From: Pseudokineococcus marinus
GTDB taxonomy: Bacteria; Actinomycetota; Actinomycetes; Actinomycetales; Quadrisphaeraceae
Assembly: GCF_037482405.1 (NCBI RefSeq)
Contig: NZ_JBBHZZ010000006.1
Span: 62,001-126,000 of the forward strand
Length of the DNA: 64,000 nucleotides
Reading direction: 5' to 3'
In this document: one piece after another, positions 36,228 to 46,755 of the stretch
Numbering within the stretch: the stretch's first letter is position 1
How the letters are laid out: each line of letters starts with the position of its first letter
The notes under the pieces: model-generated
Told to the model about the DNA's origin: nothing
The model's database searches: none
Seen by the model: only the letters and a program-made list of their open reading frames with translations
Made by a program: the position numbers and the translations under genes

Positions 36228-37349
36228 TCAGCCCGGCTGGTAGGGGCTGACGACGACCTCGCAGCGCTGCATCTCCTTGAGGTCGGAGTACCCCGTGGTC
36301 GCCATGGCGCGGCGCAGGGCGCCGACGAGGTTGGTGGTGCCGTCGGCCGTGCGCCCCGGCCCGGAGAGGATCTCGGCCAGCGGCGCGGCCGTGCCCACCC
36401 GCACCCGCTCGCCGCGCGGCAGCTCGCCGTGGTGGGCCTCCGGACCCCAGTGCCAGCCGCGCCCCGGGGCCTCCTCGGCGCGCGCGAGCGCGGCGCCGAG
36501 CATGACGGCGTCCGCCCCGCAGGCGATGGCCTTGACGAGGTCGCCCGAGCGGCCGACGCCGCCGTCGGCGATGACGTGCACGTACCGGCCGCCGGACTCG
36601 TCGAGGTAGTCGCGGCGCGCCCCCGCGACGTCGGCGACGGCGCTGGCCATGGGCGGGTGGATGCCGAGGGTCGTGCGGGTGGTGCTGGCCGCTCCCCCGC
36701 CGAAGCCGACGAGGACGCCGGCGGCGCCCGTGCGCATGAGGTGCAGCGCGGCGGTGTGCGAGGCGGCGCCGCCCACGACGACGGGCACGTCGAGCTCGTA
36801 GATGAACTTCTTGAGGTTGAGCGGCTCGCTGCGCGAGGAGACGTGCTCGGCCGAGACCGTGGTGCCGCGGATGACGAAGAGGTCGACGCCGGCGTCGACG
36901 ACGGTCTTCCACAGCTGCTGCGTGCGCTGCGGGCTCAGGGCCCCGGCGACGGTGACGCCGGCCTCGCGGACCTCGCGCAGGCGCTGGGCGACGAGGTCGG
37001 GGTCGATGTCGCGGGAGTAGAGCTCCTGCATGCGCCGCGTGGCGTCGCCGTCGGCCAGCGAGGCGATCTCCTCGAGCAGCGGCTCCGGGTCCGCGTACCG
37101 GGTCCACAGGCCCTCGAGGTCGAGCACGCCGAGGCCCCCGAGCCGGCCCAGCGCCACCGCCGTCGCGGGCGAGGTGACCGAGTCCATCGGCGCCGACAGC
37201 ACCGGGACCTCGAAGGCGTAGGCGTCGATCTGCCAGGACGTGGAGACGTCCTCCGGGTCGCGCGTGCGCCGGCTCGGGACGACGGCGACGTCGTCGAAGG
37301 AGTAGGTGCGCCGCGCCCGCTTGCCGCGTCCGATCTCGATCTCAGCCAC
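36228..37349 (-). CDS. guaB3: GuaB3 family IMP-dehydrogenase-related protein
   Basis: A 373-residue TIM-barrel protein related to IMP dehydrogenase but without CBS domains, typical of actinobacteria, where it accompanies true GuaB. The opening TYSFDDVAVVPSRRTRDPED, the barrel segment PVLSAPMDSVTSPATA and the short glycine motif GRSGDLVKAIACGADAVMLG place it in the family. I do not see the IMPDH catalytic-loop motif GPGSICTT, so IMPDH activity is doubtful; some homologues are reported as GMP reductases. The GTG at 37349 follows TAGCCT (complement 37356-37361) by 6 bases. Confidence 0.94.
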   Translation of the reverse strand: MAEIEIGRGKRARRTYSFDDVAVVPSRRTRDPEDVSTSWQIDAYAFEVPVLSAPMDSVTSPATAVALGRLGGLGVLDLEGLWTRYADPEPLLEEIASLADGDATRRMQELYSRDIDPDLVAQRLREVREAGVTVAGALSPQRTQQLWKTVVDAGVDLFVIRGTTVSAEHVSSRSEPLNLKKFIYELDVPVVVGGAASHTAALHLMRTGAAGVLVGFGGGAASTTRTTLGIHPPMASAVADVAGARRDYLDESGGRYVHVIADGGVGRSGDLVKAIACGADAVMLGAALARAEEAPGRGWHWGPEAHHGELPRGERVRVGTAAPLAEILSGPGRTADGTTNLVGALRRAMATTGYSDLKEMQRCEVVVSPYQPG

Positions 37350-37426
37350 CCGCGCAGGCTAGTGGCGACCGCCGACGGCGGACGACGCCGCGGCCCGGCC
37401 CCGGCCGCCCGCCGTGCGCGAGGGCG

Positions 37427-38926
37427 TCAGCGGCGCCCGTAGTTGGGCGCCTCGACCGTCATCTGCACGTCGTGCGGGTGGCTCTCCTTGAGGCCCGCGG
37501 GTGTGATGCGGGTGAAGCGGCCACGGGCCCGCAGCTCCGGCACGGACCGGGCGCCCGTGTAGAACATCGACTGCCGCAGGCCGCCGACGAGCTGGTGCGC
37601 CACGGCCGACAGCGGGCCGCGGTAGGGCACCTGCCCCTCGATCCCCTCGGGGATGAAGGCGTCGTCGTCGACGTCGCCCTGGAAGTAGCGGTCCTTGGAG
37701 TAAGAGCGCGCCCGGCCGCGCTTCTGCGCCGCACCGAGAGAGCCCATGCCGCGGTAGCCCTTGTACTGCTTGCCGCCGATGAAGACGAGGTCGCCCGGGC
37801 TCTCGTCGCAGCCGGCCAGGAGCGAGCCGAGCATGACGGCGTCGGCGCCCGCGACGAGGGCCTTGGCGATGTCGCCGGAGTGCTGCAGGCCGCCGTCGCC
37901 GATGAGGGGCACGCCCGCGGGGCGGCACGCCTGGGCCGCCTCCCAGATGGCGCTGACCTGCGGGACGCCGACGCCCGCGACGACGCGGGTCGTGCAGATG
38001 GAGCCGGGGCCCACGCCGACCTTGACGCCGTCGGCGCCGGCGTCCACGAGCGCCTGGGCGCCCTCGCGGGTCGCGACGTTGCCGCCGACGACGTCGACGT
38101 GCGCCGCGGCGGGCTCGGCCTTGAGCCGGGCCACCATGTCGGCGACCCCGCGGCTGTGCCCGTGGGCGGTGTCGACGACGAGGACGTCCACGCCGGCGTC
38201 GACCAGCGCCATCGAGCGCTGCCAGGCGTCGTCGAAGAAGCCGACGGCGGCGGCCACGCGCAGGCGGCCGCGCTCGTCCTTGGTGGCGAGCGGGTACTGC
38301 TCGGCCTTGGTGAAGTCCTTGACGGTGATGAGCCCGCGCAGGCGGCCGTCGGCGTCGACGATCGGCAGCTTCTCGACCTTGTGCTCGCGCAGCAGCCGCA
38401 TCGCGGTCTCGCGGTCGGCGCCGACGGGCGCCGTGACGAGCGGCATGGGCGTCATGACGTCGGCGACGGCGCGGCTGTGGTCGGGCTCCCAGCGCAGGTC
38501 GCGGTTGGTGACGATGCCGACGAGCACGCCGGCGTCGTCGACGACCGGCAGGCCCGAGACCCGGTAGCGCGCGCACGCCGCGTCCACCTCGGAGAGCGTC
38601 GCGCCGGGCGACGTCGTCACCGGCTTGGTGATCATCCCGGCCTCGGAGCGCTTGACGAGGTCGACCTGGTCGGCCTGGTCCTCGATCGAGAGGTTGCGGT
38701 GCAGCACGCCGAGGCCGCCCTGGCGGGCCATGGCGATCGCCATCCGCGCCTCGGTCACCGTGTCCATCGCCGACGACAGCAGCGGCACCCGGACCTCGAC
38801 ACGCCGCGAGACCCGCGTGGTCGTGTCGGCCTCGCTGGGGATGACGTCGCTCTCCGCGGGCAGGAGCAGCACGTCGTCGTAGGTGAGACCCGTGCGGGCG
38901 AAGGGGTCGGCGGGCATGTCCGGCAC
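37427..38926 (-). CDS. guaB: IMP dehydrogenase
   Basis: Oxidises IMP to XMP with NAD+, the first step to GMP. The 499-aa protein has the usual TIM barrel split by two CBS domains (about residues 100-220). The catalytic Cys is in VGVGPGSICTTRVVAGVGVP, the flap Arg/Tyr region in YRGMGSLGA, and MFYTGARSVPELRARGRF closes the barrel. The GTG at 38926 with gggag upstream is chosen; an ATG three codons later is possible. TACGAT at complement 38982-38987 may be the -10. The next gene downstream is guaB3. Confidence 0.97.
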   Translation of the reverse strand: MPDMPADPFARTGLTYDDVLLLPAESDVIPSEADTTTRVSRRVEVRVPLLSSAMDTVTEARMAIAMARQGGLGVLHRNLSIEDQADQVDLVKRSEAGMITKPVTTSPGATLSEVDAACARYRVSGLPVVDDAGVLVGIVTNRDLRWEPDHSRAVADVMTPMPLVTAPVGADRETAMRLLREHKVEKLPIVDADGRLRGLITVKDFTKAEQYPLATKDERGRLRVAAAVGFFDDAWQRSMALVDAGVDVLVVDTAHGHSRGVADMVARLKAEPAAAHVDVVGGNVATREGAQALVDAGADGVKVGVGPGSICTTRVVAGVGVPQVSAIWEAAQACRPAGVPLIGDGGLQHSGDIAKALVAGADAVMLGSLLAGCDESPGDLVFIGGKQYKGYRGMGSLGAAQKRGRARSYSKDRYFQGDVDDDAFIPEGIEGQVPYRGPLSAVAHQLVGGLRQSMFYTGARSVPELRARGRFTRITPAGLKESHPHDVQMTVEAPNYGRR

Positions 38927-39104
38927 GGCGGGGGCTCCCTGGGGACGGGGGACGGCTGCGGACGCGACGCTGCGTGCAGCGATCGTACGACCGTCCGCGC
39001 CCCTCGCCGACGCCCCTCGCCCTCGCCCCTGCCGGCGCCTCTCCTGGCGCCTCTCCTGGGGCGCACCTCGCGGGCGCAGCTCCCGGGCGCCCGCGCCCGT
39101 GCGC

Positions 39105-39149
39105 GAGCCCGGGTCCCGCGAGCCCCCTGCGCCCGCGGGAGCCGGGCTC
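39105..39149 (-). terminator. Terminator overlapping the bldM-like stop codon
   Basis: A 16-bp stem (39105-39120 with 39134-39149, one mismatch) and a 13-base loop. The first arm on the minus strand includes the last codon and part of the stop. Confidence 0.75.
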
Positions 39150-39747
39150 AGCGCACGAGGCCGGCGCGGAAGCCGATGGCGACCGCGTGCGCGCGGTCGG
39201 CCGCGCCGAGCTTGCGGAACAGCCGGCGCGCGTGGGTCTTGACCGTGTCCTCCGAGAGGAAGAGCTCCTTGCCGATCTCGCCGTTGCTGCGGCCGCGGCT
39301 CATGCCGGCGAGGACCTGCTGCTCGCGCTCGGTGAGCACCGGGACGTCCTCCTGGGCCGTCGCGGCGACGGCCGCCCGGCGGGCGTCGCTCACCGACATG
39401 GCGTGGTGGAGGACGGCCGTCAGCTCGGGCGTGCTGGGCTCGCGGACGAGGACGGCGCACGCGCCGGCGGCCATGGCGGCGCCCGCCGTGTCGCCGTCAC
39501 CCGGGGCGACGACCGCGATGACGGCCGTCTGGGGCCGCGCCTGCATCCAGGAGCGGATGTGCTCGGCCGCCCGCGGGTGCGAGCAGGACATGAGGACGAC
39601 GTCCGGCGGGCCGCCGGGGGCGGTCCGGGCGGCGGCGCCACCGCCGGCGGCACCGGCCGTCCGGGTGACGCCCGGCACGGAGCCGACCTGGCGGCGCAGC
39701 GCCTCCCGCACGGGCAGGACGTCGTCGCAGACGAGCACGGTGGACAC
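39148..39747 (-). CDS. bldM: BldM-like atypical response regulator (LuxR-type HTH)
   Basis: A 199-aa regulator with a receiver-like domain (residues 1-120) and a LuxR-type HTH (about 135-195). The HTH (LTEREQQVLAGMSRGRSN, GKELFLSEDTVKTHARRLF, RAHAVAIGFRAGLVR) matches Streptomyces BldM closely from memory, and the place beside guaB is the same. BldM works with WhiI in sporulation. Here the acidic pair D8-D9 is kept, but the phosphoacceptor position is Ser54 (PDVVLMSCSHP), so it cannot work by normal phosphorylation. The GTG at 39747 has ggagg six bases upstream. Confidence 0.85.
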   Translation of the reverse strand: MSTVLVCDDVLPVREALRRQVGSVPGVTRTAGAAGGGAAARTAPGGPPDVVLMSCSHPRAAEHIRSWMQARPQTAVIAVVAPGDGDTAGAAMAAGACAVLVREPSTPELTAVLHHAMSVSDARRAAVAATAQEDVPVLTEREQQVLAGMSRGRSNGEIGKELFLSEDTVKTHARRLFRKLGAADRAHAVAIGFRAGLVR

Positions 39748-39957
39748 GCTGAACCTCCGGGTGGTCTGACCGCGGGTGTGCGGCCGCTTCGCCCTGGTGA
39801 TCGGCACGGGGGCGCCGTCTCCTGAGGGAACCTCGTGCACCGCGCCTCCCGCTGCCGTCGTCCACAGCGTTCGGCGCCGGCGCGCCGCCGGACTGGTCCC
39901 GGTCGGCCCGGGTCGCCCGGGCGGGGCCCCGGCACGGCCCGGGCAGGGCCCGTTCCG

Positions 39958-41193
39958 TCAGGCGAGCGCGGTCGCGGCGACGTCGCCGAGGTCCGCGACG
40001 ACCGGCGCGGGCGCCGGGCCGGACCACCCGCGCCCGGCCAGGACGACCCGCGCGCCCGCGGGGTCGACCAGGCGGGCCGTCTCCTCGGCGGCGGCCGCTG
40101 CGACGGCGGTGTCCGCCACCACGACGAGGACGGCCGCGTCGAGCTGCTCGCCGACGGCGGCGACGCGCTCGGCGGCGTGGGCGCCCGGCAGCACGGCGGC
40201 CGCGGCACCCTCCTCGCGGAGGGCGGCCGCCACGACGTGGGACAGCAGGTCGCCCGTGGCGCCGCTCCCGGCGGCCCCGCCGGTGCCACCCCGAGGGGCG
40301 CACGGCCGCAGGACGAGCACCGCCGGGCCTCCCGGCGGCTCCGCCTCGACCGCGGCGCGCAGGGCGGCGAGGAGGGCCGCCTCCAGCAGCGCGACGGGCG
40401 AGCGGCCCGGGGCCACGGCGCCGACCCGGTCGGACAGGGCCTCGAGCACCGGGCGCACGAGCCCGGTCCAGGCCTCGACGACGCCCCCCACGGCCATGTG
40501 CGCCTCGAGGAGCCGCTGGCACTCCCCCGCCTGCAGCGCCATCGCCGCGCGCGCCAGGGACCGCACCGACGGGGTGGCGCCCCGCGGGGCCGGCGCCTCG
40601 CCACGGCCGCGCGCCGGAGGAGTCGAGGCGGCGTGGGCGGGGACCTCGGCGGCAGGAGGCGGACCGGCCTGCGCGGCGGTCGGCGAGGGGGCCTGCGAGG
40701 GGGTGGAGGACGACGGGTCGTGCACGGACGGCGCGGCCGACGTCGCGCGGGCGCTCTGGACGGCCACGCGGGCGGCCTCCGCCGGCGAGTAGCCCTCCAG
40801 CGTCATGCGCCGCATGACCATGAGCCGCTCGAGGTCCTCGAGGCTGTACTGGCGGTGGGCGCCCGCCGTGTGCGCGGAGGGTCCGAGGTCGTAGCGGCGG
40901 GCCCACGTGCGCAGCGTCGCCGGGGCGACGCCGAGGCGGCGCGCCACGGCGGCGACCTTGAGCGTCGGGGCCGCGACCGCTCCGGGGTCCGCTGCCGGCT
41001 CCGCCCCCGCGTCCGCTCCGGGGTCACCCTGCTCGTCGCGCCCCGGGGACCGGTCCACCGGTCCGTCGTCGTCCCGGGCAGGCACCGCCTGGACCCCCTC
41101 GCGTCGGGTGGGCGCGGGCGCGCCCCCGCCGCCCGCGCCGTCGTCACCGGGCGCCCGCCGGTCGCGGGCCGGGACGGGGGCGTGGGACGGCAC
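39958..41193 (-). CDS. MerR family regulator with a B12-binding-like C-terminus
   Basis: A 411-residue protein. The first 70 residues are disordered. A MerR winged helix follows (TLKVAAVARRLGVAPATLRT, ARRYDLGPSAHTAGAHRQYS). After a Pro/Ala linker there is a helical domain and an alpha/beta domain (about 310-405) placed as in CarH/LitR-type regulators (DLLSHVVAAALREEGAAAAV, VVADLGDVAATALA). I do not see the cobalamin DxHxxG motif, so cobalamin binding is not supported. The GTG at 41193 follows CAGAGT by 6 bases, a weak leaderless pattern. It lies between bldM and divergent whiB. Confidence 0.8.
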   Translation of the reverse strand: MPSHAPVPARDRRAPGDDGAGGGGAPAPTRREGVQAVPARDDDGPVDRSPGRDEQGDPGADAGAEPAADPGAVAAPTLKVAAVARRLGVAPATLRTWARRYDLGPSAHTAGAHRQYSLEDLERLMVMRRMTLEGYSPAEAARVAVQSARATSAAPSVHDPSSSTPSQAPSPTAAQAGPPPAAEVPAHAASTPPARGRGEAPAPRGATPSVRSLARAAMALQAGECQRLLEAHMAVGGVVEAWTGLVRPVLEALSDRVGAVAPGRSPVALLEAALLAALRAAVEAEPPGGPAVLVLRPCAPRGGTGGAAGSGATGDLLSHVVAAALREEGAAAAVLPGAHAAERVAAVGEQLDAAVLVVVADTAVAAAAAEETARLVDPAGARVVLAGRGWSGPAPAPVVADLGDVAATALA

Positions 41194-41307
41194 GCGCTCA
41201 CTCTGGCGGCGCGCGCCCCGCCGAGCCAGTCGGCGCGCCCTCGCGGCGCGCTCCTGGACGACCGCTGGCCGTCCGGTGAACAACTCCCGAGCACCGTGGA
41301 CAGGTCC

Positions 41308-41336
41308 TTGAACAACTTCTGGATCGGTTGTAGCGT
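41308..41336 (+). promoter_or_regulatory. Sigma70-type promoter of whiB
   Basis: A -35 TTGAAC (41308-41313), a 17-base spacer and a -10 TAGCGT (41331-41336). The expected start near 41343 gives a leader of about 80 bases. It is one of the two clearest two-box promoters in the window. Confidence 0.75.
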
Positions 41337-41422
41337 CCACGCCATCGACATCGCGCCACGGTCGGCCCAGCACGGAGCCACCACGGCAGCCCCCTCGGGG
41401 GCACGACACCCCAGGAGCTCCC

Positions 41423-41731
41423 ATGGCTGAGATCTCGCGCCTCCCCGGCCCCGTCGCCGACCTCTGGGAGTGGCAGATGCAGGGCGCGTGCCGCGAGGCG
41501 GACGACACCCTGTTCTTCCACCCCGAGGGCGAGCGCGGCCCGAGCCGCCGCAACCGCGACAACGCCGCCAAGGCCATCTGCGCCGCCTGCCCGGTGGTGC
41601 AGCAGTGCAAGGAGCACGCCCTCGCCGTCCGTGAGCCCTACGGCGTGTGGGGCGGCATGACCGAGGACGAGCGCGAGGCCGAGTACGCGCGCCGCCGCGG
41701 CGCCACCCGGGTCCTGCCCCTCGCCAGCTGA
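41423..41731 (+). CDS. whiB3: WhiB family iron-sulfur transcription factor, WhiB3-like
   Basis: A 102-aa Wbl protein that binds a [4Fe-4S] cluster sensitive to NO and O2 and acts with the principal sigma factor. The four cluster cysteines are C23, C53, C56 and C62, and GVWGG lies at residues 74-78. The opening LPGPVADLWEWQMQGACR and FFHPEGERGPSRR match Mycobacterium WhiB3 (LPGPNADIWNWQLQG from memory), which also lies beside groEL1. The ATG at 41423 follows aggag. It is divergent from the MerR gene. Confidence 0.93.
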   Translation: MAEISRLPGPVADLWEWQMQGACREADDTLFFHPEGERGPSRRNRDNAAKAICAACPVVQQCKEHALAVREPYGVWGGMTEDEREAEYARRRGATRVLPLAS

Positions 41732-41760
41732 GACGAGCCCGGCCCCCGGCGCGACGCGAC

Positions 41761-41793
41761 GAGAGCCCCGCACCCACCGGGTGCGGGGCTCTC
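41761..41793. terminator. Terminator after whiB
   Basis: A perfect 15-bp stem (gagagccccgcaccc and its complement) with a three-base loop, 29 bases past the whiB stop. It is a strong hairpin and can act on both strands. Confidence 0.9.
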
Positions 41794-41888
41794 GCGCGTC
41801 CGGGGCCGCTGCCGCGGCGGGGCGGCAGCGCCCCCGCCACCCGCGGCAGACCCGCGGGCAGCGGGCCCAGGGGGCGGCAGACGCACGA

Positions 41889-41916
41889 AGGCCCCGGGCG
41901 GGATCGCCCGGGGCCT
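41889..41916. terminator. Terminator after groEL
   Basis: A perfect 12-bp stem (aggccccgggcg and its complement) with a four-base loop, about 80 bases past the groEL stop and between convergent whiB and groEL. Confidence 0.85.
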
Positions 41917-41997
41917 CCGTGCGCGGCGCTCACGGCGCGTCCGCCGGCGGGCGGACGCGGTGGAGCTCGTCAGCGCGTGCTGCTCACGTCGAGCCGG

Positions 41998-43614
<1,617 letters not shown>

Positions 43615-43825
43615 GGTGCTCCGTCCTGGTGGGGGCTCGCGCTGGAGCCCGCGGGAGAGTCGTGCGGTGCGGCGCGGTCGCGCTCGGGGCCCGTCGCTCG
43701 TCGGCTGTCGTGCGGGGCCCCGGACGCACGTCGCCCCGGGGACCGGCGGGCCGGTCCGCCGGGGCGGTCGTGCGGGCGCGCGGCCCGGGTGGGGCCGCGG
43801 TGCGCCGTCGTGCCGGGGGCTGGTG

Positions 43826-44119
43826 TCAGCCGACGACGGCGAGGACGTCGCGCGCGGAGAGGATGAGCAGGTCCTCGCCGCCGTACTTGACCTCGGTGCC
43901 GCCGTACTTGGAGTAGATGACCTTCTCGCCGACCTTGACGTCGACCGGCACGCGCTGGCCGTTGTCGTCGACGCGGCCCGGGCCCACCGCGAGGACCTCG
44001 CCCTCCTGGGGCTTCTCCTTCGCGGTGTCCGGGATGACCAGACCCGACGCGGTCGTCTGCTCGGCCTCGACGGCCTTGACGACGATGCGGTCCTCGAGCG
44101 GCTTGATGGAGACCGACAC
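43826..44119 (-). CDS. groES: 10-kDa co-chaperonin GroES
   Basis: Caps the GroEL ring. The 97-aa product has the full family layout: IKPLEDRIVVKAVEAEQTTA, the mobile loop SGLVIPDTAKEKPQEGEVLA, and VIYSKYGGTEVKYGGEDLLI. The GTG at 44119 is chosen because it gives the standard length and follows ggagagg; the longer frame start at 44149 adds an unrelated peptide. It is under a CIRCE-overlapped promoter. Confidence 0.97.
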   Translation of the reverse strand: MSVSIKPLEDRIVVKAVEAEQTTASGLVIPDTAKEKPQEGEVLAVGPGRVDDNGQRVPVDVKVGEKVIYSKYGGTEVKYGGEDLLILSARDVLAVVG

Positions 44120-44227
44120 TGTGCGGACCTCTCCTTCGTGGTGGTTCACGTGACGGGGGCAGGCGGTGCGGGCTGGAGCCGTCCGCCGTCGCGGGGGTCG
44201 GCCGGTCCTGCCGTCTCGCCGACCGCG

Positions 44228-44268
44228 ACTCTAGGGCGGGGTTAGCACTCGGTCAATCCGAGTGCCAG
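44228..44268 (-). promoter_or_regulatory. groES promoter overlapped by a CIRCE operator
   Basis: CIRCE reads ttagcactc (44242-44250), nine bases, gagtgccag (44260-44268) against the consensus ttagcactc-N9-gagtgctaa; the left arm is perfect and the right arm has two changes. On the minus strand a -35 TTGACC (complement 44251-44256) sits inside the nine-base loop, and after a 17-base spacer is TAGAGT (complement 44228-44233). HrcA bound to CIRCE would therefore cover the -35 box. HrcA itself is not in the window. Confidence 0.93.
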
Positions 44269-44340
44269 CCCTGCGGCCGCCTCCGGGGGGTCGCCGCGGC
44301 GGCGGCTCCGGGGACGCCCGACCGTGCCACCATCGCCGTC

Positions 44341-45579
44341 GTGGACGACCCCGCCGTCGCCGGCCTCGCGGCGGTGCTCTCCCCCGCCGGCCAGGCCCTC
44401 CTGGCCTCCCTGCCCCCCTACGACGACGAGGGCGCCCTCGCGCTGGGGCAGCGGCTGCGCGCGGCCGGCCACGACCCCGTGCTCGTGGCGGGCGCCCTCA
44501 CCCAGAGCCGCCTGCGGGCTCGGGCGCGCGCCAAGTTCGGGCCCTTCGCCGACGACATGCTCTTCACGGCAGCCGGTCTCGAGCAGGCGACGCGGCTCGA
44601 GGTGGCCGCCCGGCACGCGCGCCGCTTCGCCGCGACGGGCGTGCGCCGCGCGGCCGACCTCGGCTGCGGCGTCGGCGGGGACGCCCTGGCGCTGGCCGGG
44701 CTCGGGGTCGACGTCCTCGCGGTCGACCGCGACGAGCCCACCGCCGCGGTGGCCGCGGCCAACCTGCGGCGCTTCCCCGGCAGCGAGGTGCGCTGCGAGG
44801 ACGTCGCGGCCACCGACCTCACGGGCGTCGACGGCGCCTGGCTCGACCCGGCGCGCCGCGACGCCGCCGGGCGCCGGGTCCTCGACCCGCGACGGGCGAG
44901 CCCGCCGCTGTCCTTCGCCGTCGAGCTGGCGCAGCGGCTGCCCGTCGGGGTGAAGACGGCGCCCGGCATCGACCACGACCTCGTGCCGGGGGCGGTCGGG
45001 GACGCACCGGCGGGGGGCGCCTGGGAGTGCCAGTGGACGTCGGTCGACGGCGACGTCGTCGAGGCGGCCCTGTGGTCGCCGGCGCTGGCCCGTCCGGGCG
45101 TGCGCCGCAGCGCCGTCGTCGTCCGCGCCGGCGCCGCGGCCGTCGTCGACGACGCGCACGACCCCTTCGCCGGCGGCGCCCCGCCCGTCGGCCCCGTGGG
45201 CGGGTACCTCTACGAGCCCGACGGCGCCGTCGTGCGGGCCGGGCTCGTGGGCGCCGTCGTGGCGGCCCTCGACGGCCGGCTGGTCGACCCCTCGATCGCC
45301 TACGTCACGGCCGACCGGCACCTCGAGCTGCCGTCGGCGACGGGCTACGCCGTCGACGAGGTGCTCCCCTTCGGCCTCAAGCCGCTGCGGGCGCGCCTGC
45401 GCGAGCGCGGCGTCGGCCGCCTCGTCGTCAAGAAGCGCGGCACCGCCGTGGAGCCCGAGGAGCTGCGCCGCCGCCTCGGCCGGCTCGAGGGCCCGCACGA
45501 GGCCGTCGTCGTGCTCACGCGGGTGGCGGGGCGCCAGAGCGCGCTGCTGTGCCGGGCGCTGCCCCGCCCCGCCGCCTGA
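44341..45579 (+). CDS. Class I SAM-dependent methyltransferase with a THUMP-like domain
   Basis: A 412-residue enzyme. The SAM site is AADLGCGVGGDALALAGLGV with Asp in VLAVDRDE (about residues 101-128), and the motif IV position reads WLDPARRD. The C-terminal 80 residues (YAVDEVLPFGLKPLRARLRE, VVKKRGTAVEPEELRRRL) match the THUMP-like domain found in actinobacterial proteins of this kind, suggesting RNA as substrate. The GTG at 44341 follows CACCAT by 7 bases, a possible variant of the leaderless pattern. It is divergent from groES. Confidence 0.85.
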   Translation: MDDPAVAGLAAVLSPAGQALLASLPPYDDEGALALGQRLRAAGHDPVLVAGALTQSRLRARARAKFGPFADDMLFTAAGLEQATRLEVAARHARRFAATGVRRAADLGCGVGGDALALAGLGVDVLAVDRDEPTAAVAAANLRRFPGSEVRCEDVAATDLTGVDGAWLDPARRDAAGRRVLDPRRASPPLSFAVELAQRLPVGVKTAPGIDHDLVPGAVGDAPAGGAWECQWTSVDGDVVEAALWSPALARPGVRRSAVVVRAGAAAVVDDAHDPFAGGAPPVGPVGGYLYEPDGAVVRAGLVGAVVAALDGRLVDPSIAYVTADRHLELPSATGYAVDEVLPFGLKPLRARLRERGVGRLVVKKRGTAVEPEELRRRLGRLEGPHEAVVVLTRVAGRQSALLCRALPRPAA

Positions 45580-45636
45580 GCCCCGGCCCCGGAAGAGGCT
45601 CCGGAAGAGGTTCCCGGAGAGGCCCCGAGGAGGCGC

Positions 45637-46755
45637 TCAGGCCGCGACGAGCACCGTCTCCACCGGCAGCGAGGAGTCCCCGCCCAGCCCCGGCCCCGAC
45701 GGCGGGAGCCCGCGCGCGACGACCTGCGCCCCGAGGGCGGCGACCATCGCGCCGTTGTCGGTGCACAGCCGCAGCCGGGGCACGCGCAGCGCGACGCCGG
45801 CCTCCGCGCACCGCTCGGCGAGCAGCTCGCGCAGCCGTCCGTTGGCCGAGACCCCGCCGCCCAGCAGGAGGGTCTCGAGGCCGTGCGCTCGGCACGCGTC
45901 GACGGCCTTGCGGGTGAGGACGTCGCAGACGGCCTCCTGGAAGGAGGCCGCGACGTCGGCCACCGGCACCGGGCGGCCCGACGCCTCGCAGGCCCGCACC
46001 CAGCGGGCGACGGCCGTCTTGAGGCCGGAGAAGGAGAAGTCGAAGCGGTGGCGCTCGAGGTCGCGGGCCGACGTCAGGCCCCGCGGGAAGGCGATGGCCC
46101 GCGGGTCCCCGTCCGCCGCGGCGGCGCTGATGGCCGGCCCGCCCGGGTAGGGCAGCCCCAGCAGGCGGGCGGTCTTGTCGAAGGCCTCCCCCGCCGCGTC
46201 GTCGACCGTCTCGCCGAGCAGGCGCACGTCGCTCGCGACGTCGACGACGTGGAGCAGGGAGGTGTGCCCGCCGGAGACGAGCAGCGCGCCGCACGGCGTC
46301 GGCAGCGGCCCGCCGTCGAGGGCGCACACCGCGACGTGGGCGTCGAGGTGGTTGACGCCGTACAGCGGCACGTCGAGCGCCCAGGCGAGGGCCTTGGCGG
46401 CGCCGACGCCGACGAGCAGGGCTCCGGCGAGCCCGGGCCCGGCCGTCACCGCGACGGCGTCCACGTCCGCGAGCGTGACGCCGGCGTCCTCGCAGGCGCG
46501 GCGGAGCGTCGGGACCATCGCCTCGAGGTGGGCCCGGCTCGCGACCTCGGGCACGACGCCCCCGAAGCGGGCGTGCTCCTCGACGCTGCTCGCCACGGCG
46601 TCGGCGAGCAGCGTGGTGCCGCGCACGAGGCCGACGCCCGTCTCGTCGCAGGAGGTCTCGATCCCGAGGACCAGCGGCTCCACCCCCGCGGCCGGGGGAC
46701 GGCCGGGCTGCAGCAGACGGGCCCGGGGCGCAGCCCCTCCGACCTCGGCGCTCAC
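45637..46755 (-). CDS. tsaD: tRNA N6-threonylcarbamoyladenosine transferase TsaD
   Basis: Transfers the threonylcarbamoyl group to A37 of tRNAs that read ANN codons, with TsaB and TsaE. The 372-aa ASKHA protein has a 28-residue extension, then VLGIETSCDETGVGLV, metal-binding histidines in VNHLDAHVAVC, LLVSGGHTSLLHV, PYPGGPAISAAA and LLLGGGVSANGRLRE. The GTG overlaps the DedA stop by four bases. Confidence 0.97.
   Translation of the reverse strand: MSAEVGGAAPRARLLQPGRPPAAGVEPLVLGIETSCDETGVGLVRGTTLLADAVASSVEEHARFGGVVPEVASRAHLEAMVPTLRRACEDAGVTLADVDAVAVTAGPGLAGALLVGVGAAKALAWALDVPLYGVNHLDAHVAVCALDGGPLPTPCGALLVSGGHTSLLHVVDVASDVRLLGETVDDAAGEAFDKTARLLGLPYPGGPAISAAAADGDPRAIAFPRGLTSARDLERHRFDFSFSGLKTAVARWVRACEASGRPVPVADVAASFQEAVCDVLTRKAVDACRAHGLETLLLGGGVSANGRLRELLAERCAEAGVALRVPRLRLCTDNGAMVAALGAQVVARGLPPSGPGLGGDSSLPVETVLVAA

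Noticed and set aside
36228..37349. Second true IMP dehydrogenase
   Set aside because: CBS domains and the GPGSICTT catalytic loop are missing, so it is the GuaB3 type.
43615..43825. Small gene between groES and groEL
   Set aside because: No start with an RBS and no conserved peptide; only a hairpin is visible.
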